A DNA stretch of 17,430 bases from Pseudomonadota bacterium (GCA_023388935.1 JAEWFG010000425.1:1-17430); one strand, 5' to 3'; positions 1-6,640 are shown, counted from the first letter of the stretch. Made by a program: numbers and translations. Notes: generated from the letters alone by a model not told the origin.

Positions 1-40
1 ATTTGGTGGTGGGGGGGCGCTGCCTAACATGAGACCGGAA

Positions 41-85
41 CCCCTCACCCGGGGCTCCGCGCCGACCTCTCCCAAGGGAGAGGTG
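41..85. repeat. Candidate dispersed intergenic repeat with 9-bp hairpin
   Basis: The sequence has a CCCTCACCC block, a short GC-rich spacer, then ACCTCTCCC-AA-GGGAGAGGT (65-84), a perfect 9-bp inverted repeat with a two-base centre. From memory, this combination is common between genes in Bradyrhizobium and relatives, so I read it as a dispersed repeat or a transcript-end hairpin of the gene beyond the left edge. There is no T-run, so it is not a classical terminator. Copy number cannot be judged from this window. Confidence 0.5.
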
Positions 86-120
86 AATCCCGATGCCGCG
101 CCAGCGCCCCCCGAACTAAA

Positions 121-212
121 ATGCGAAAAACAACCCCATGCACAGTAGCGGGCTGGTGCCGGCTGCGATCGGGGGTGGCGCCTGCCAGCCATCTGATATG
201 TCGGGCAAACAA
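121..212. repeat. Possible second intergenic repeat, non-coding
   Basis: This segment lies between the hairpin element and the end of the dehydrogenase gene. It starts with an A-rich run followed by CAACCCCATGCACAGTAG and ends near ATGTCGGGCAAAC. I have the impression that these two end blocks recur between genes in Bradyrhizobium genomes, but nothing inside the window repeats them. No convincing coding frame is present. It may simply be the 3' flank of the dehydrogenase transcript. Confidence 0.25.
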
Positions 213-247
213 GCTGCGACGGCGCATCGCCGCAGCGGGCTGGCCGC

Positions 248-1327
248 TTACGGCCTGATCACCGTTAATCTGAAGGGCCCGGCATCGGCGGCGGCGTGGG
301 CCACGGCGTCGTTGGCATGGTCGAGATCGAACGCCGTCACCTCGTATTCGTCGAGCTGCAACAGCCCCGCGCGCACCAGCGCGATCAGGCGGCTCGCTGC
401 GTCCGGGGGGTACATCCAGACGCCGTGGATGGTGATGCAGTTGCGCATGATCCAGGGGTAGGGCAGGTCGAGACCTGCGCCGCCCGCCATGCCGACGCCA
501 CCCATTAGCACGACGCGCCCGTAGGGCCGCACCGCCATGATCGCCGCGCGCACCACGGTCGTGCTGACCGAGGGCGGCATGATGTCGAAGACGCAATCAA
601 TCGGCCCGCCTGCAGCGCGCTTCATGCTCTCGCGGTCGTCGCTCTCATTGCCGGAGAGTTTTACTGGCCGGACCCGATCGCCGAAGCGGCGGACCAGATC
701 AGCGAGAATCCTGTCGTTGCGGCCGGGCGCCACCACGCAGGCTGCGCCCATTGCCAGCGCGACGGAGACGGCCGCGCTGCCGAAATTGCCGGTGGCGCCG
801 CTCACCAGTACGGTCTCGCCGGGCTGGAGTTTCGCCGCGAGGAACCCGCCATAGGGCACGAGCAGCGTTCCCAGCGTACACCATCGGTTGGCCTCTTCAG
901 TCGTGATCGCGCCGAGACGTTTGACGTTCTCGGTCGGGACCCGCATCTGCTCGGCAAACGAGCCGTGGCGAAAGTGCTTCTGCAACAGCATTCCGCCGGC
1001 ATCGCGCGCGCTCAGGGCCTGGAGCGTGATGTCGGGCGAAACAGCGTCGTCGCGCGAGCGCACCGTCGGATCGCAGAACACCCAGTCGCCAATTTCGAGC
1101 TTCGTCGCATCCGGTCCGGTCGCGCGCACCCGGCCGATGCCGCCCGGTCCCGGGATTACGGGCAGATCCAGCGCGTAGTTGCGCTCGCCGCTGAAGACCT
1201 CGTTCATGTAGGACAGCACCCGCGTGGCCACGACGTCGACGATGACCTCGCCGGTGCCGAGCACCGGCTCCGGCATGTTCTCGATGACGAGTTGCGATCC
1301 AAAGGATTTGAGTACGGCAGCTTTCAT
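248..1327 (-). CDS. Zinc-free medium-chain dehydrogenase/quinone oxidoreductase-like protein
   Basis: This is a 359-aa member of the medium-chain dehydrogenase/reductase superfamily, probably a cytoplasmic NAD(P)H-dependent alcohol/quinone oxidoreductase of unknown substrate. The start MKAAVLKSFG at 1327 is chosen because AGAGGTGAT lies a few bases upstream and the N-terminus matches the family; the open frame continues upstream without family-like sequence. The N-terminal GroES-like domain has the usual PGxGGxG turn (VIPGPGGIGRV), but the GHE motif and the catalytic Cys of zinc enzymes are absent (PGPGG, VLSYMN), so no catalytic zinc is expected. The Rossmann motif VSGATGNFGSAAVS lies in the middle. 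It is divergent from the XRE regulator at 1436, which is its likely controller. Stop is TAA. Confidence 0.85.
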   Translation of the reverse strand: MKAAVLKSFGSQLVIENMPEPVLGTGEVIVDVVATRVLSYMNEVFSGERNYALDLPVIPGPGGIGRVRATGPDATKLEIGDWVFCDPTVRSRDDAVSPDITLQALSARDAGGMLLQKHFRHGSFAEQMRVPTENVKRLGAITTEEANRWCTLGTLLVPYGGFLAAKLQPGETVLVSGATGNFGSAAVSVALAMGAACVVAPGRNDRILADLVRRFGDRVRPVKLSGNESDDRESMKRAAGGPIDCVFDIMPPSVSTTVVRAAIMAVRPYGRVVLMGGVGMAGGAGLDLPYPWIMRNCITIHGVWMYPPDAASRLIALVRAGLLQLDEYEVTAFDLDHANDAVAHAAADAGPFRLTVIRP

Positions 1328-1368
1328 GACATCACCTCTCAACTGGGGTGAAGGCATATGCGCCGTCC

Positions 1369-1414
1369 TTGAAGAGCCATGAAGGCCTGGTATTATCCTA
1401 GTATTCAATAGGCC
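1369..1414. promoter_or_regulatory. Candidate promoter and operator between dehydrogenase and XRE regulator
   Basis: In the 108-bp divergent gap, TTGAAG (1369-1374) and TATTAT (1391-1396) are spaced 16 bp and could drive the plus-strand regulator. On the minus strand the same AT-rich patch gives GATAAT (1392-1397) as a possible -10 for the dehydrogenase. Overlapping these are GTATT direct repeats one helical turn apart (1390 and 1401) and the partial palindrome CCTA-N8-TAGG (1397-1412). The position suits an autoregulatory operator shared by both genes. Assigned by eye only. Confidence 0.35.
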
Positions 1415-1435
1415 CTCCATGCCGGGAGCGAGATC

Positions 1436-2209
1436 ATGGCCGACCCACGCCGCGTCGAATTCGGCGACTTTCTCAGGTCGCGCCGCGAAAAGCTGTCGCC
1501 GAAGACCGTCGGGCTTCCGGCTGGCCAACGGCGGCGCACCGCAGGCCTGCGCCGCGAAGAGGTCGCGCAGCTCGCCGGCATCGGGGTCGACTGGTACATC
1601 CGGCTCGAGCAGGGACGCACCGTCAGCCCGTCGGTCACCACCGTCGATGCGCTGGCGCGCGCGCTGCGCCTGAGCAAGACCGAGCACGCGCACCTGAAGG
1701 CGCTGGCGCGCGACGGCGACAGCCGCGCATTCACGCGCGAAATCGTGCCGCCGCCGATCCTGCGGCTGATCGAGAGCCTGAACCAGCCGGCCTACATCAC
1801 CGGGCGGCGCTGGGACGTGCTGGCCTGGAACGACGCCGCCGAGGCGGTCTTTGCGTTCGGTCGATTGCCGGAGGAGGATCGCAACACGATGCTGCTGATG
1901 ATGACCAACAAGCAGACGCGAAAGGCTTACGGTGCGGGCTGGGCTGAGGTGGCCAAGCGCATGGTGGCGATGTTTCGCGCAACCCACGACGTCTGGGCCG
2001 GAGATCCCGCGTTCACCGAATTGCTGGCGCGGCTGCGGCAAGGCAGCCCGGAATTCGTCAAATGGTGGGAAGCGCACGAGATCCGCAGCACCGCCTCGGG
2101 CCTCAAGACCATGTCCCATCCGACCCTGGGCGTGCTGCATTTCGAGCACACGAGCTTCCAGGCCAACGACGATCCCACGCTGAAGCTCGTGATCTACACG
2201 CCGGTCTAG
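1436..2209 (+). CDS. XRE-family regulator with MmyB-like ligand-binding domain
   Basis: A 257-aa DNA-binding transcription regulator. Residues about 10-70 form an HTH_31-type helix-turn-helix with the hallmark RRTAGLRREEVAQLAGI and WYIRLEQGR. Residues about 105-255 form the MmyB-like transcription regulator ligand-binding domain (PF17765 type), including the Trp-rich stretch WDVLAWNDAAEAVF, FVKWWEAHEIR and the final LKLVIYTPV. The ATG at 1436 is preceded by GGGAGCGAG. Members of this group often sit divergent to one oxidoreductase that they repress, matching the dehydrogenase at 248-1327; the ligand is unknown. Part of its C-terminal coding sequence (2062-2105) recurs with three mismatches at 6198-6241, beyond the neighbouring operon. 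Confidence 0.9.
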   Translation: MADPRRVEFGDFLRSRREKLSPKTVGLPAGQRRRTAGLRREEVAQLAGIGVDWYIRLEQGRTVSPSVTTVDALARALRLSKTEHAHLKALARDGDSRAFTREIVPPPILRLIESLNQPAYITGRRWDVLAWNDAAEAVFAFGRLPEEDRNTMLLMMTNKQTRKAYGAGWAEVAKRMVAMFRATHDVWAGDPAFTELLARLRQGSPEFVKWWEAHEIRSTASGLKTMSHPTLGVLHFEHTSFQANDDPTLKLVIYTPV

Positions 2210-2322
2210 CTGGGGCGCAGACTCGACAGTTCAATGCTCAAGCCCGTTTCGTCTCAGCACGACGCTCCGAGAACGAGAAATTGCTTGGCGTCCATGCCAT
2301 CCTCCGCGACGGCCTCTTTCGA

Positions 2323-2824
2323 TCACTTCCGATACTGCTCGTCACTGACCTTCTCCATCCAATCGACGTTCTTGCCGCCGAGGGACTCCTGGATGGCGAT
2401 GTGCGTCATCGCCGTCGTGGGCGACGCGCCGTGCCAGTGCTTCAATCCCGGCGGAAACAACACGACATCGCCGGGGCGGATTTCCTCGACCGGGCCGCCC
2501 TCACGCTGCACCCAACCGAGCCCTGCCGTGACGATCAGCGTCTGCCCAAGCGGGTGTGTGTGCCAGGCGGTACGGGCGCCGGGTTCGAACGTGACCTGGC
2601 CCGCGCCGACGCGGGCAGGGTCAGGGGCCTGGAAGAGAGGATCCACGCGCACCGTGCCGGTGAACCAGTCCTGGGAACCCTTCTGGGACGGGCGAGATCC
2701 GTTTCTTGATGTCGATGTCCATGGGGAACTCCTTCTGTGCTTCAGACGCGAGCGCCTGCGTCCGACCAACTCCGATCATAGCGGCGGCACCGCCGCAGAT
2801 GAGCACGCTTCTACGTGTGATCAT
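2323..2824 (-). pseudogene. Cupin of the manganese hydroxynitrile-lyase-like group, frameshifted
   Basis: A small single-domain cupin resembling the (R)-mandelonitrile lyase/GtHNL group: DWFTGTVRVDPLF, then the metal-binding motif HTHPLGQ, PGDVVLFPPG and HWHGASPTTAMTH. Its N-terminus is in another frame. Reading from the ATG at 2824 gives a twin-arginine-like signal (ITRRSVLICGGAAAM, ALAS cleavage site) and then MDIDIKK. Removing one A from the AAA at 2702-2704 restores IKNGSRPSQKGSQDWF, which joins the domain in frame. As given, the gene is broken by +1 nt. An optimal AAGGAG (2729-2734) precedes an internal ATG at 2722, which is where most cupins of this group begin. It is the last gene of the operon, 13 nt after the tautomerase. 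It could be a true mutation or a homopolymer sequencing error. Confidence 0.75.
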
Positions 2825-2837
2825 GGCATTCCGCCGC

Positions 2838-3068
2838 TCATCGCGGGTCATATCCCGGTTTCTTGTAGATGGTGTCCGGCTTGCGGATAATGTCCGGTTT
2901 GTAGACCTGTTCGTTCCAGTCCCTCGGCTCAACATCTTCGATGCCCACAGAAACGGACTCTTCTCCGTAGTTGAGGGCGCCCGTCACCGCTTCGGTGACG
3001 GCTTGCGCGAGCGCCTGCTTCTGTTGCTCGGACTTGCCCGAGTAGAGCTTGACGATGACGTGGGACAT
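2838..3068 (-). CDS. 4-oxalocrotonate tautomerase-family protein, PptA-like, without Pro1
   Basis: A 76-aa tautomerase-fold protein starting MSHVIVKLYSGKSEQQKQAL, with the family core GEESVSVGIEDV and the C-terminal IYKKPGY typical of PptA-type small tautomerases. Such enzymes assemble as dimers or hexamers and use an N-terminal proline, exposed after Met removal, as general base. Here codon 2 is TCC (Ser), where CCC would give Pro, so classical catalysis is doubtful unless this is a Ser-start subfamily. The start is supported by AAGGA upstream. It is the fourth gene of the operon, 13 nt after the CMD gene and 13 nt before the cupin. No signal peptide, so cytoplasmic. Confidence 0.85.
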   Translation of the reverse strand: MSHVIVKLYSGKSEQQKQALAQAVTEAVTGALNYGEESVSVGIEDVEPRDWNEQVYKPDIIRKPDTIYKKPGYDPR

Positions 3069-3081
3069 GGCTTTCCTTCCT

Positions 3082-3864
3082 TCAGCGCGGTCGCTTTTCG
3101 ATCACGTCCTTGACGAAAGGCGCCGCGGAGAACGCACTGGGCCAGCCGGCGTAGAAGGCGAGATGGCCGAGCACTTCGCCGGCTTCCTCCCGCGTCAATC
3201 CGTTGTCCATTGCCCGGTTCAAATGGTAGGTGATCTGGGCGACCTGACCCGTCGCGATGAGAGCGCTGACGGTGACCAGGCTCCGGTCCCGGGGCGCAAG
3301 ACCCGGCCTCAGCCAGAGATCCCGGAAAAGGGCGTCTGCTGTGTAGTGAACCAGGCTCGGCGTGATCTCGCCGAATTGTTCGCCAACACGGCTCGCCCGC
3401 TGCTTCTCCGCCGCTTCGTCGAGAGCTAGCTGCGGCCCTGATGCCGGCGGGAGCTGATCGGCCCCGATGTTGCGGCTCTTGAAGACGTCCCTTGCTGCCG
3501 GGATCGCATCCATCGCGTTCGCCCAGCCGGTGTAGAACGCCAGGTGCGTGATGATCTCGGAGATTTCGGCAGGCTTCACGCCGTTGTCGAGCGCGAGAGC
3601 AAGGTAATGCGGCAGTTCTACGGTCTGGTCGCGGGCGATGAGAGCCGCGACCGTGACGACGCTGCGATCGCGACGAGAGAGACCGGGGCGGTTCCACAGA
3701 TCGCCCACCAGAAATTTCTGTTCGTACATCTCCAACGCGGGTGCGACGGCGCGGACGTTTTCCGATTTCGACATGGGATTTGCTCCTTTGGTTGCCTGTT
3801 CCCCGGCGGTCGCACCGCCGACGCACAGACCGAGAGAAAACAAGGTCGCTGCGAGCGCTTTCAT
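3082..3864 (-). CDS. Double carboxymuconolactone-decarboxylase-domain protein with signal peptide
   Basis: A 260-aa protein with two consecutive CMD repeats: residues about 45-130 (RRDRSVVTVAALIARDQTV, then AEISEIITHLAFYTGW) and about 165-255 (PRDRSLVTVSALIATGQV, then EEAGEVLGHLAFYAGW). The AhpD CxxC peroxidase pair is absent, so it resembles gamma-carboxymuconolactone decarboxylase rather than an alkylhydroperoxidase; the substrate is unknown. The start at 3864 (MKALAATLFSLGLCVGGATA) gives a Sec-type signal peptide and forms an ATGA overlap with the MFS stop, implying translational coupling. A second start, MSKSENV at 3774, has a strong AAGGAG (3783-3788) and would yield a cytoplasmic form. 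Both starts have usable ribosome binding sites. Confidence 0.88.
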   Translation of the reverse strand: MKALAATLFSLGLCVGGATAGEQATKGANPMSKSENVRAVAPALEMYEQKFLVGDLWNRPGLSRRDRSVVTVAALIARDQTVELPHYLALALDNGVKPAEISEIITHLAFYTGWANAMDAIPAARDVFKSRNIGADQLPPASGPQLALDEAAEKQRASRVGEQFGEITPSLVHYTADALFRDLWLRPGLAPRDRSLVTVSALIATGQVAQITYHLNRAMDNGLTREEAGEVLGHLAFYAGWPSAFSAAPFVKDVIEKRPR

Positions 3865-5069
3865 TGCTGGATTCCTTCGACTGTGAACGGGTGCGCCATC
3901 AGCCACCACGCAACCAGCGCGGCGCTCGTCACTGTGATGGCGCTGGCGAGAAACAGGGCGTTCAGCCTCGCGCCGGTCGCGACTAAACCAAGCGCAGGGC
4001 TGGCAAGCCCCTGGGCGAGGTCGAGAAAGGCGGTATAGGCGCCCATGGCCAAGCCGCGGCTCTGTATCGGCACGCGGCGAACCGCTTCGACCCCGAAGCC
4101 GGGGTAGACCAGCGAGAAGCCAAAGCCGGTGAGCGCGGCTCCTGCCAGGGCCATCTCAGGCCGGACAGCCAACCCGATTAACGCTTGGCCGATCGCTTCA
4201 ATCAACGCGCAGACAAGCGCAACCTTTGCACCCCCGATCCTGTCGGCCGCATGGCTGAAGACTACGCGCGCCAGGATGAAGGCGACGGCGTACGCCGTAT
4301 AGGCGAGCCATCCGTTGGCCCAGCCTCGGTTCGCGAACAGCAACGCGATGAACGTGGTCACCGCACCGAAGCCCACGCTACCGAGCGCCGAGCCAAAGCC
4401 CGGCACCCAAACGGCACCGACGACTTCGACAAACGAGGAACGCGCGTGCTGCGCAGGAGCGACCGTAGGAAGAGGCGCAACGAGTAACAGGGCGATGAGC
4501 GGAGCCACCGCTGTGGCGAGCGCGACCGCCGCAAAGCCGTAGGTAGCGTAGAGTGCGGCGCCCGCCGGCGCGCCGATCGCGAAGGCTGCGAACATCGCCG
4601 ACCCGACCCAGGCGATGACCTTGCCTGTGCTCCGTGAATCGACAAGCGCGAGACCCCAGCTCACGGCGGCCGTTATGATGAAGCTCTCTGACGCGCCGAG
4701 CAATCCGCGTCCCAGCAGGAGGATTGCGACCGAGGTCAGCTGCGCTCCGCTGAAACCGAGCGACAACAGATAGAGCAGCCCGGAGGCCGCGGCCGCGACG
4801 AGGCCGACGACCACGCCACGCTTCGCTCCACGGCTATCCGAGAAGTGGCCGGCCCATGGTCGCGAGACCAGCGAGGCTGTGAACTGGCTGCCGGCGACCA
4901 GGCCGACCACAAACGTGCCGAGGCCCAATCCGTCGTGCACGTGGAGCGGAAGGACGGGCATCGCGACGCCGATGACGAGAAAGGCGGCGAAGACCACCCC
5001 CATGATCGGCAGCAAGGTCGCCGCGACACGGGGAGCCGCGACCGGATCCTGCATGGCTGTTACCGACAT
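3861..5069 (-). CDS. Major facilitator superfamily transporter, probable exporter
   Basis: A 402-aa inner-membrane transporter with about 12 hydrophobic helices. The first follows MSVTAMQDPVAAPRVAATLL. The loop after helix 2 carries MFS motif A (WAGHFSDSRGAKRG). The size and motif suit a drug/metabolite exporter or an arabinose-efflux-like permease; the substrate cannot be told. The start at 5069 is chosen by family fit and GAGG five bases upstream; the frame stays open further upstream but reads non-family sequence. It overlaps the 41-aa ORF by 10 nt upstream and the CMD gene by 4 nt (ATGA) downstream, so all are probably one transcript controlled by the divergent LysR. It may move the substrate or product of the downstream enzymes. 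Confidence 0.9.
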   Translation of the reverse strand: MSVTAMQDPVAAPRVAATLLPIMGVVFAAFLVIGVAMPVLPLHVHDGLGLGTFVVGLVAGSQFTASLVSRPWAGHFSDSRGAKRGVVVGLVAAAASGLLYLLSLGFSGAQLTSVAILLLGRGLLGASESFIITAAVSWGLALVDSRSTGKVIAWVGSAMFAAFAIGAPAGAALYATYGFAAVALATAVAPLIALLLVAPLPTVAPAQHARSSFVEVVGAVWVPGFGSALGSVGFGAVTTFIALLFANRGWANGWLAYTAYAVAFILARVVFSHAADRIGGAKVALVCALIEAIGQALIGLAVRPEMALAGAALTGFGFSLVYPGFGVEAVRRVPIQSRGLAMGAYTAFLDLAQGLASPALGLVATGARLNALFLASAITVTSAALVAWWLMAHPFTVEGIQQ

Positions 5070-5185
5070 GCTGGCCTCAGAGCTCCTGCTTCGTCGACCG
5101 AATAGAGGGCGCGGAGGCGTTCGGCCGCGACCGGATCGCCGTCGTTGTCCGGAAGCTCGGTTGCCGTCGTGATCCCTTCTGGCAT
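5060..5185 (-). CDS. 41-aa leader ORF overlapping the MFS start
   Basis: A short ORF beginning MPEGITTATELPDND, continuing through VAAERLRALYSVDE, and ending with TAA ten nucleotides inside the MFS gene. AGGAGG (5194-5199) sits eight bases before its ATG, the strongest Shine-Dalgarno site in this operon. The peptide is acidic and soluble with no membrane segment; I do not recognise it. It may be a genuine small protein, a translational-coupling leader for the transporter, or the truncated N-terminus of a lost gene. Confidence 0.6.
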   Translation of the reverse strand: MPEGITTATELPDNDGDPVAAERLRALYSVDEAGALRPACR

Positions 5186-5204
5186 CGGTCCTTCCTCCTG
5201 CTGG

Positions 5205-5221
5205 AGACGGCACTGCCGTCT
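5205..5221. promoter_or_regulatory. Perfect 17-bp palindrome upstream of the efflux/CMD operon
   Basis: AGACGGCA-C-TGCCGTCT is an exact 8-bp inverted repeat around one base, located about 20 bp before the 41-aa ORF and just upstream of its AGGAGG. As DNA it could be a repressor operator. As RNA it can form a 7-bp stem with a 3-nt loop next to the ribosome binding site. It does not resemble a T-N11-A LysR site, so a second regulator is possible. Confidence 0.45.
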
Positions 5222-5244
5222 GAAGCGAACCTAAGCCTTCCGCG

Positions 5245-5259
5245 ATCACCTGATTAGAT
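5245..5259. promoter_or_regulatory. Candidate LysR-type binding site (ATC-N9-GAT, T-N11-A)
   Basis: ATC (5245-5247) and GAT (5257-5259) are separated by exactly nine bases and contain the T-N11-A core expected for LysR regulators. The site lies 38 bp before lysR and about 60 bp before the first ORF of the divergent operon, the usual arrangement for autorepression plus ligand-dependent activation. The motif is short and degenerate, so chance occurrence is possible. Confidence 0.45.
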
Positions 5260-5296
5260 GATAGATTGCGAATGCAGTCATTAGGACGGCTTATCA

Positions 5297-6196
5297 ATGC
5301 ATCGGGAAGACGCGAGCGACCTCCTTGCTTTCCTCGCCGTGGCGAGGGAGCGCAACTTCACGCGTGCCGCTTCGAAGCTCGGCATGACGCAGTCCGCGCT
5401 CAGCCAGATCATCCGGAATTTAGAAGAACGACTCGGCGTCCGACTGTTGAACCGAACGACGCGGAGCGTCACGCCAACTCAGGCCGGCGAACGGCTGTTC
5501 CTGAGCGTCGGACCCAAGTTCACCGAGATGGATGCCGATCTTGCCGCGCTCAGCGAATTTCGCGAAAAGCCGGCCGGAACAGTCAGGCTGACGGCTACGG
5601 AGTATGCCGCCGCCGAAATCCTGTTGCCCGCGCTGGAAAAAGTCCTGCCGAAGTATCCGGATATCCACGTCGAGATCATCATCGACTATGGCCTCACCAA
5701 CATCGTGGCGCAGCAGGTGGATGCGGGTATTCGACCCGGCGAGCTTGTCGCCAAGGATATGATCTCCGTGCGCGTCAGTCGCGATCTCCGGATGGCCGTC
5801 GTGGGGTCGCCGCCCTATTTTGCGGGGCGCAAGCGACCCAGGATTCCTCAAGATCTGACGCACCATAATTGCCTCAACCTTCGCTTACCGACCCACGGCG
5901 GCAGCCTCTATGCGTGGGAGTTCGAGAAGGACGGGCGGGACCTCAATGTGCGCGTCGAGGGACAACTGGTGTTCAACAGCGCGGGCCTTCTCCTTGAAGG
6001 AGCGCTCAAGGGATTGGGTCTTGCCTATCTTACGGAGGGACACGTGGAGCCGTACGTTGCCCAGGGCCGACTAGTCAGAGTCTTGTCCGATTGGTGTCCG
6101 CCGTTCTCTGGTTACCACCTCTACTATCCCAGCCGGCGCCAGCCCTCGCCGGCATTCTCGCTGCTAGTAGAGGCTCTTCGGCACCGCGGGAAATAG
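5297..6196 (+). CDS. LysR-family transcriptional regulator
   Basis: A 299-aa LysR-type regulator. The N-terminal winged helix-turn-helix (about residues 5-65) reads DLLAFLAVARERNFTRAASK followed by TQSALSQIIRNLEERLGVRL and NRTTRSVTPTQAGE. The effector domain follows (about 90-295) with VRLTATEYAAAEILLPAL and the C-terminal GLGLAYLTE and YYPSRRQPSPAF signatures of the AaeR/DmlR-like subgroup. The start at 5297 has AGGACGG upstream and gives a standard N-terminus. It is divergent from the MFS-CMD-tautomerase-cupin operon, so it most likely controls that operon in response to a small organic, perhaps aromatic or oxidant, effector. The effector is inferred from context only. Confidence 0.93.
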   Translation: MHREDASDLLAFLAVARERNFTRAASKLGMTQSALSQIIRNLEERLGVRLLNRTTRSVTPTQAGERLFLSVGPKFTEMDADLAALSEFREKPAGTVRLTATEYAAAEILLPALEKVLPKYPDIHVEIIIDYGLTNIVAQQVDAGIRPGELVAKDMISVRVSRDLRMAVVGSPPYFAGRKRPRIPQDLTHHNCLNLRLPTHGGSLYAWEFEKDGRDLNVRVEGQLVFNSAGLLLEGALKGLGLAYLTEGHVEPYVAQGRLVRVLSDWCPPFSGYHLYYPSRRQPSPAFSLLVEALRHRGK

Positions 6197-6197
6197 C

Positions 6198-6270
6198 ATG
6201 GACGGAAGCGCACGCGATCCGCAGCACCGCCTCGGGCCTCATCCCGCGCTGAAGGGCTTGATATATGTCA
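6198..6270 (+). pseudogene. Relic of a second MmyB-like regulator C-terminus
   Basis: Bases 6198-6240 match 2062-2104 of the XRE regulator at 40 of 43 positions and encode WTEAHAIRSTASGL, against WWEAHEIRSTASGL in the intact gene. Right after it, TCCCGCGCTGAAG and the following bases encode PALKGLIYVNL in a shifted frame, resembling the regulator's last residues (PTLKLVIYTPV). About 66 nt between the two blocks are missing and the frame is broken. I read this as the decayed 3' end of a paralogous regulator gene; nothing upstream of 6198 in lysR resembles the rest of it. Confidence 0.6.
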
Positions 6271-6382
6271 ACCTTAGGTGGCTCCGCGCCAAGTCAAAAT
6301 CATCCTTGGCACTGCCGGGTCGGTAACCCGATGCTGCAGGCGCGGGAGAGATTTCATCAGCCAATCGCAGGAGGAGTGTGAC

Positions 6383-6640
6383 ATGGGCGTTATCTGGACC
6401 ATCATCATTGGCTTTATTGTCGGCGTTATCGCCAAATTCCTCATGCCGGGCGAAAATGAACCGAAAGGGTTCATTCTCACCACCATTCTGGGAATCGTTG
6501 GCGCGTTCGTTTCGACCTATCTTGGGCAAGCAGTCGGTTGGTACCGCGCGGGAGAGAGCGCGGGCTTCATCGGGGCCATCGTCGGCGCGGTGATCCTTCT
6601 GTTCCTCTACGGTCTCATCACGGGCCGCAGGAGTGCCTGA
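6383..6640 (+). CDS. GlsB/YeaQ/YmgE-family stress membrane protein
   Basis: An 85-aa integral inner-membrane protein of the transglycosylase-associated (PF04226) family. It has three predicted helices: IWTIIIGFIVGVIAKFLM, then ILTTILGIVGAFVSTYLG, then AGFIGAIVGAVILLFLYGLI, separated by the conserved PGENEPKGF loop. Relatives are induced by general stress; their biochemical role is unknown. AGGAGGAG just upstream of the ATG at 6383 fixes the start; the longer open frame upstream lacks family similarity. It follows the regulator relic after lysR and is probably transcribed alone. I found no clear GGAAC-type EcfG promoter in front. Confidence 0.9.
   Translation: MGVIWTIIIGFIVGVIAKFLMPGENEPKGFILTTILGIVGAFVSTYLGQAVGWYRAGESAGFIGAIVGAVILLFLYGLITGRRSA

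Noticed and set aside
65..84. Hairpin as a rho-independent terminator
   Set aside because: There is no T-run on either side, and the surrounding blocks look like a dispersed repeat instead.
1328..2149. Upstream extension of the dehydrogenase frame through the XRE gene
   Set aside because: The added residues show no family similarity, and a good ribosome binding site sits directly before the ATG at 1327.
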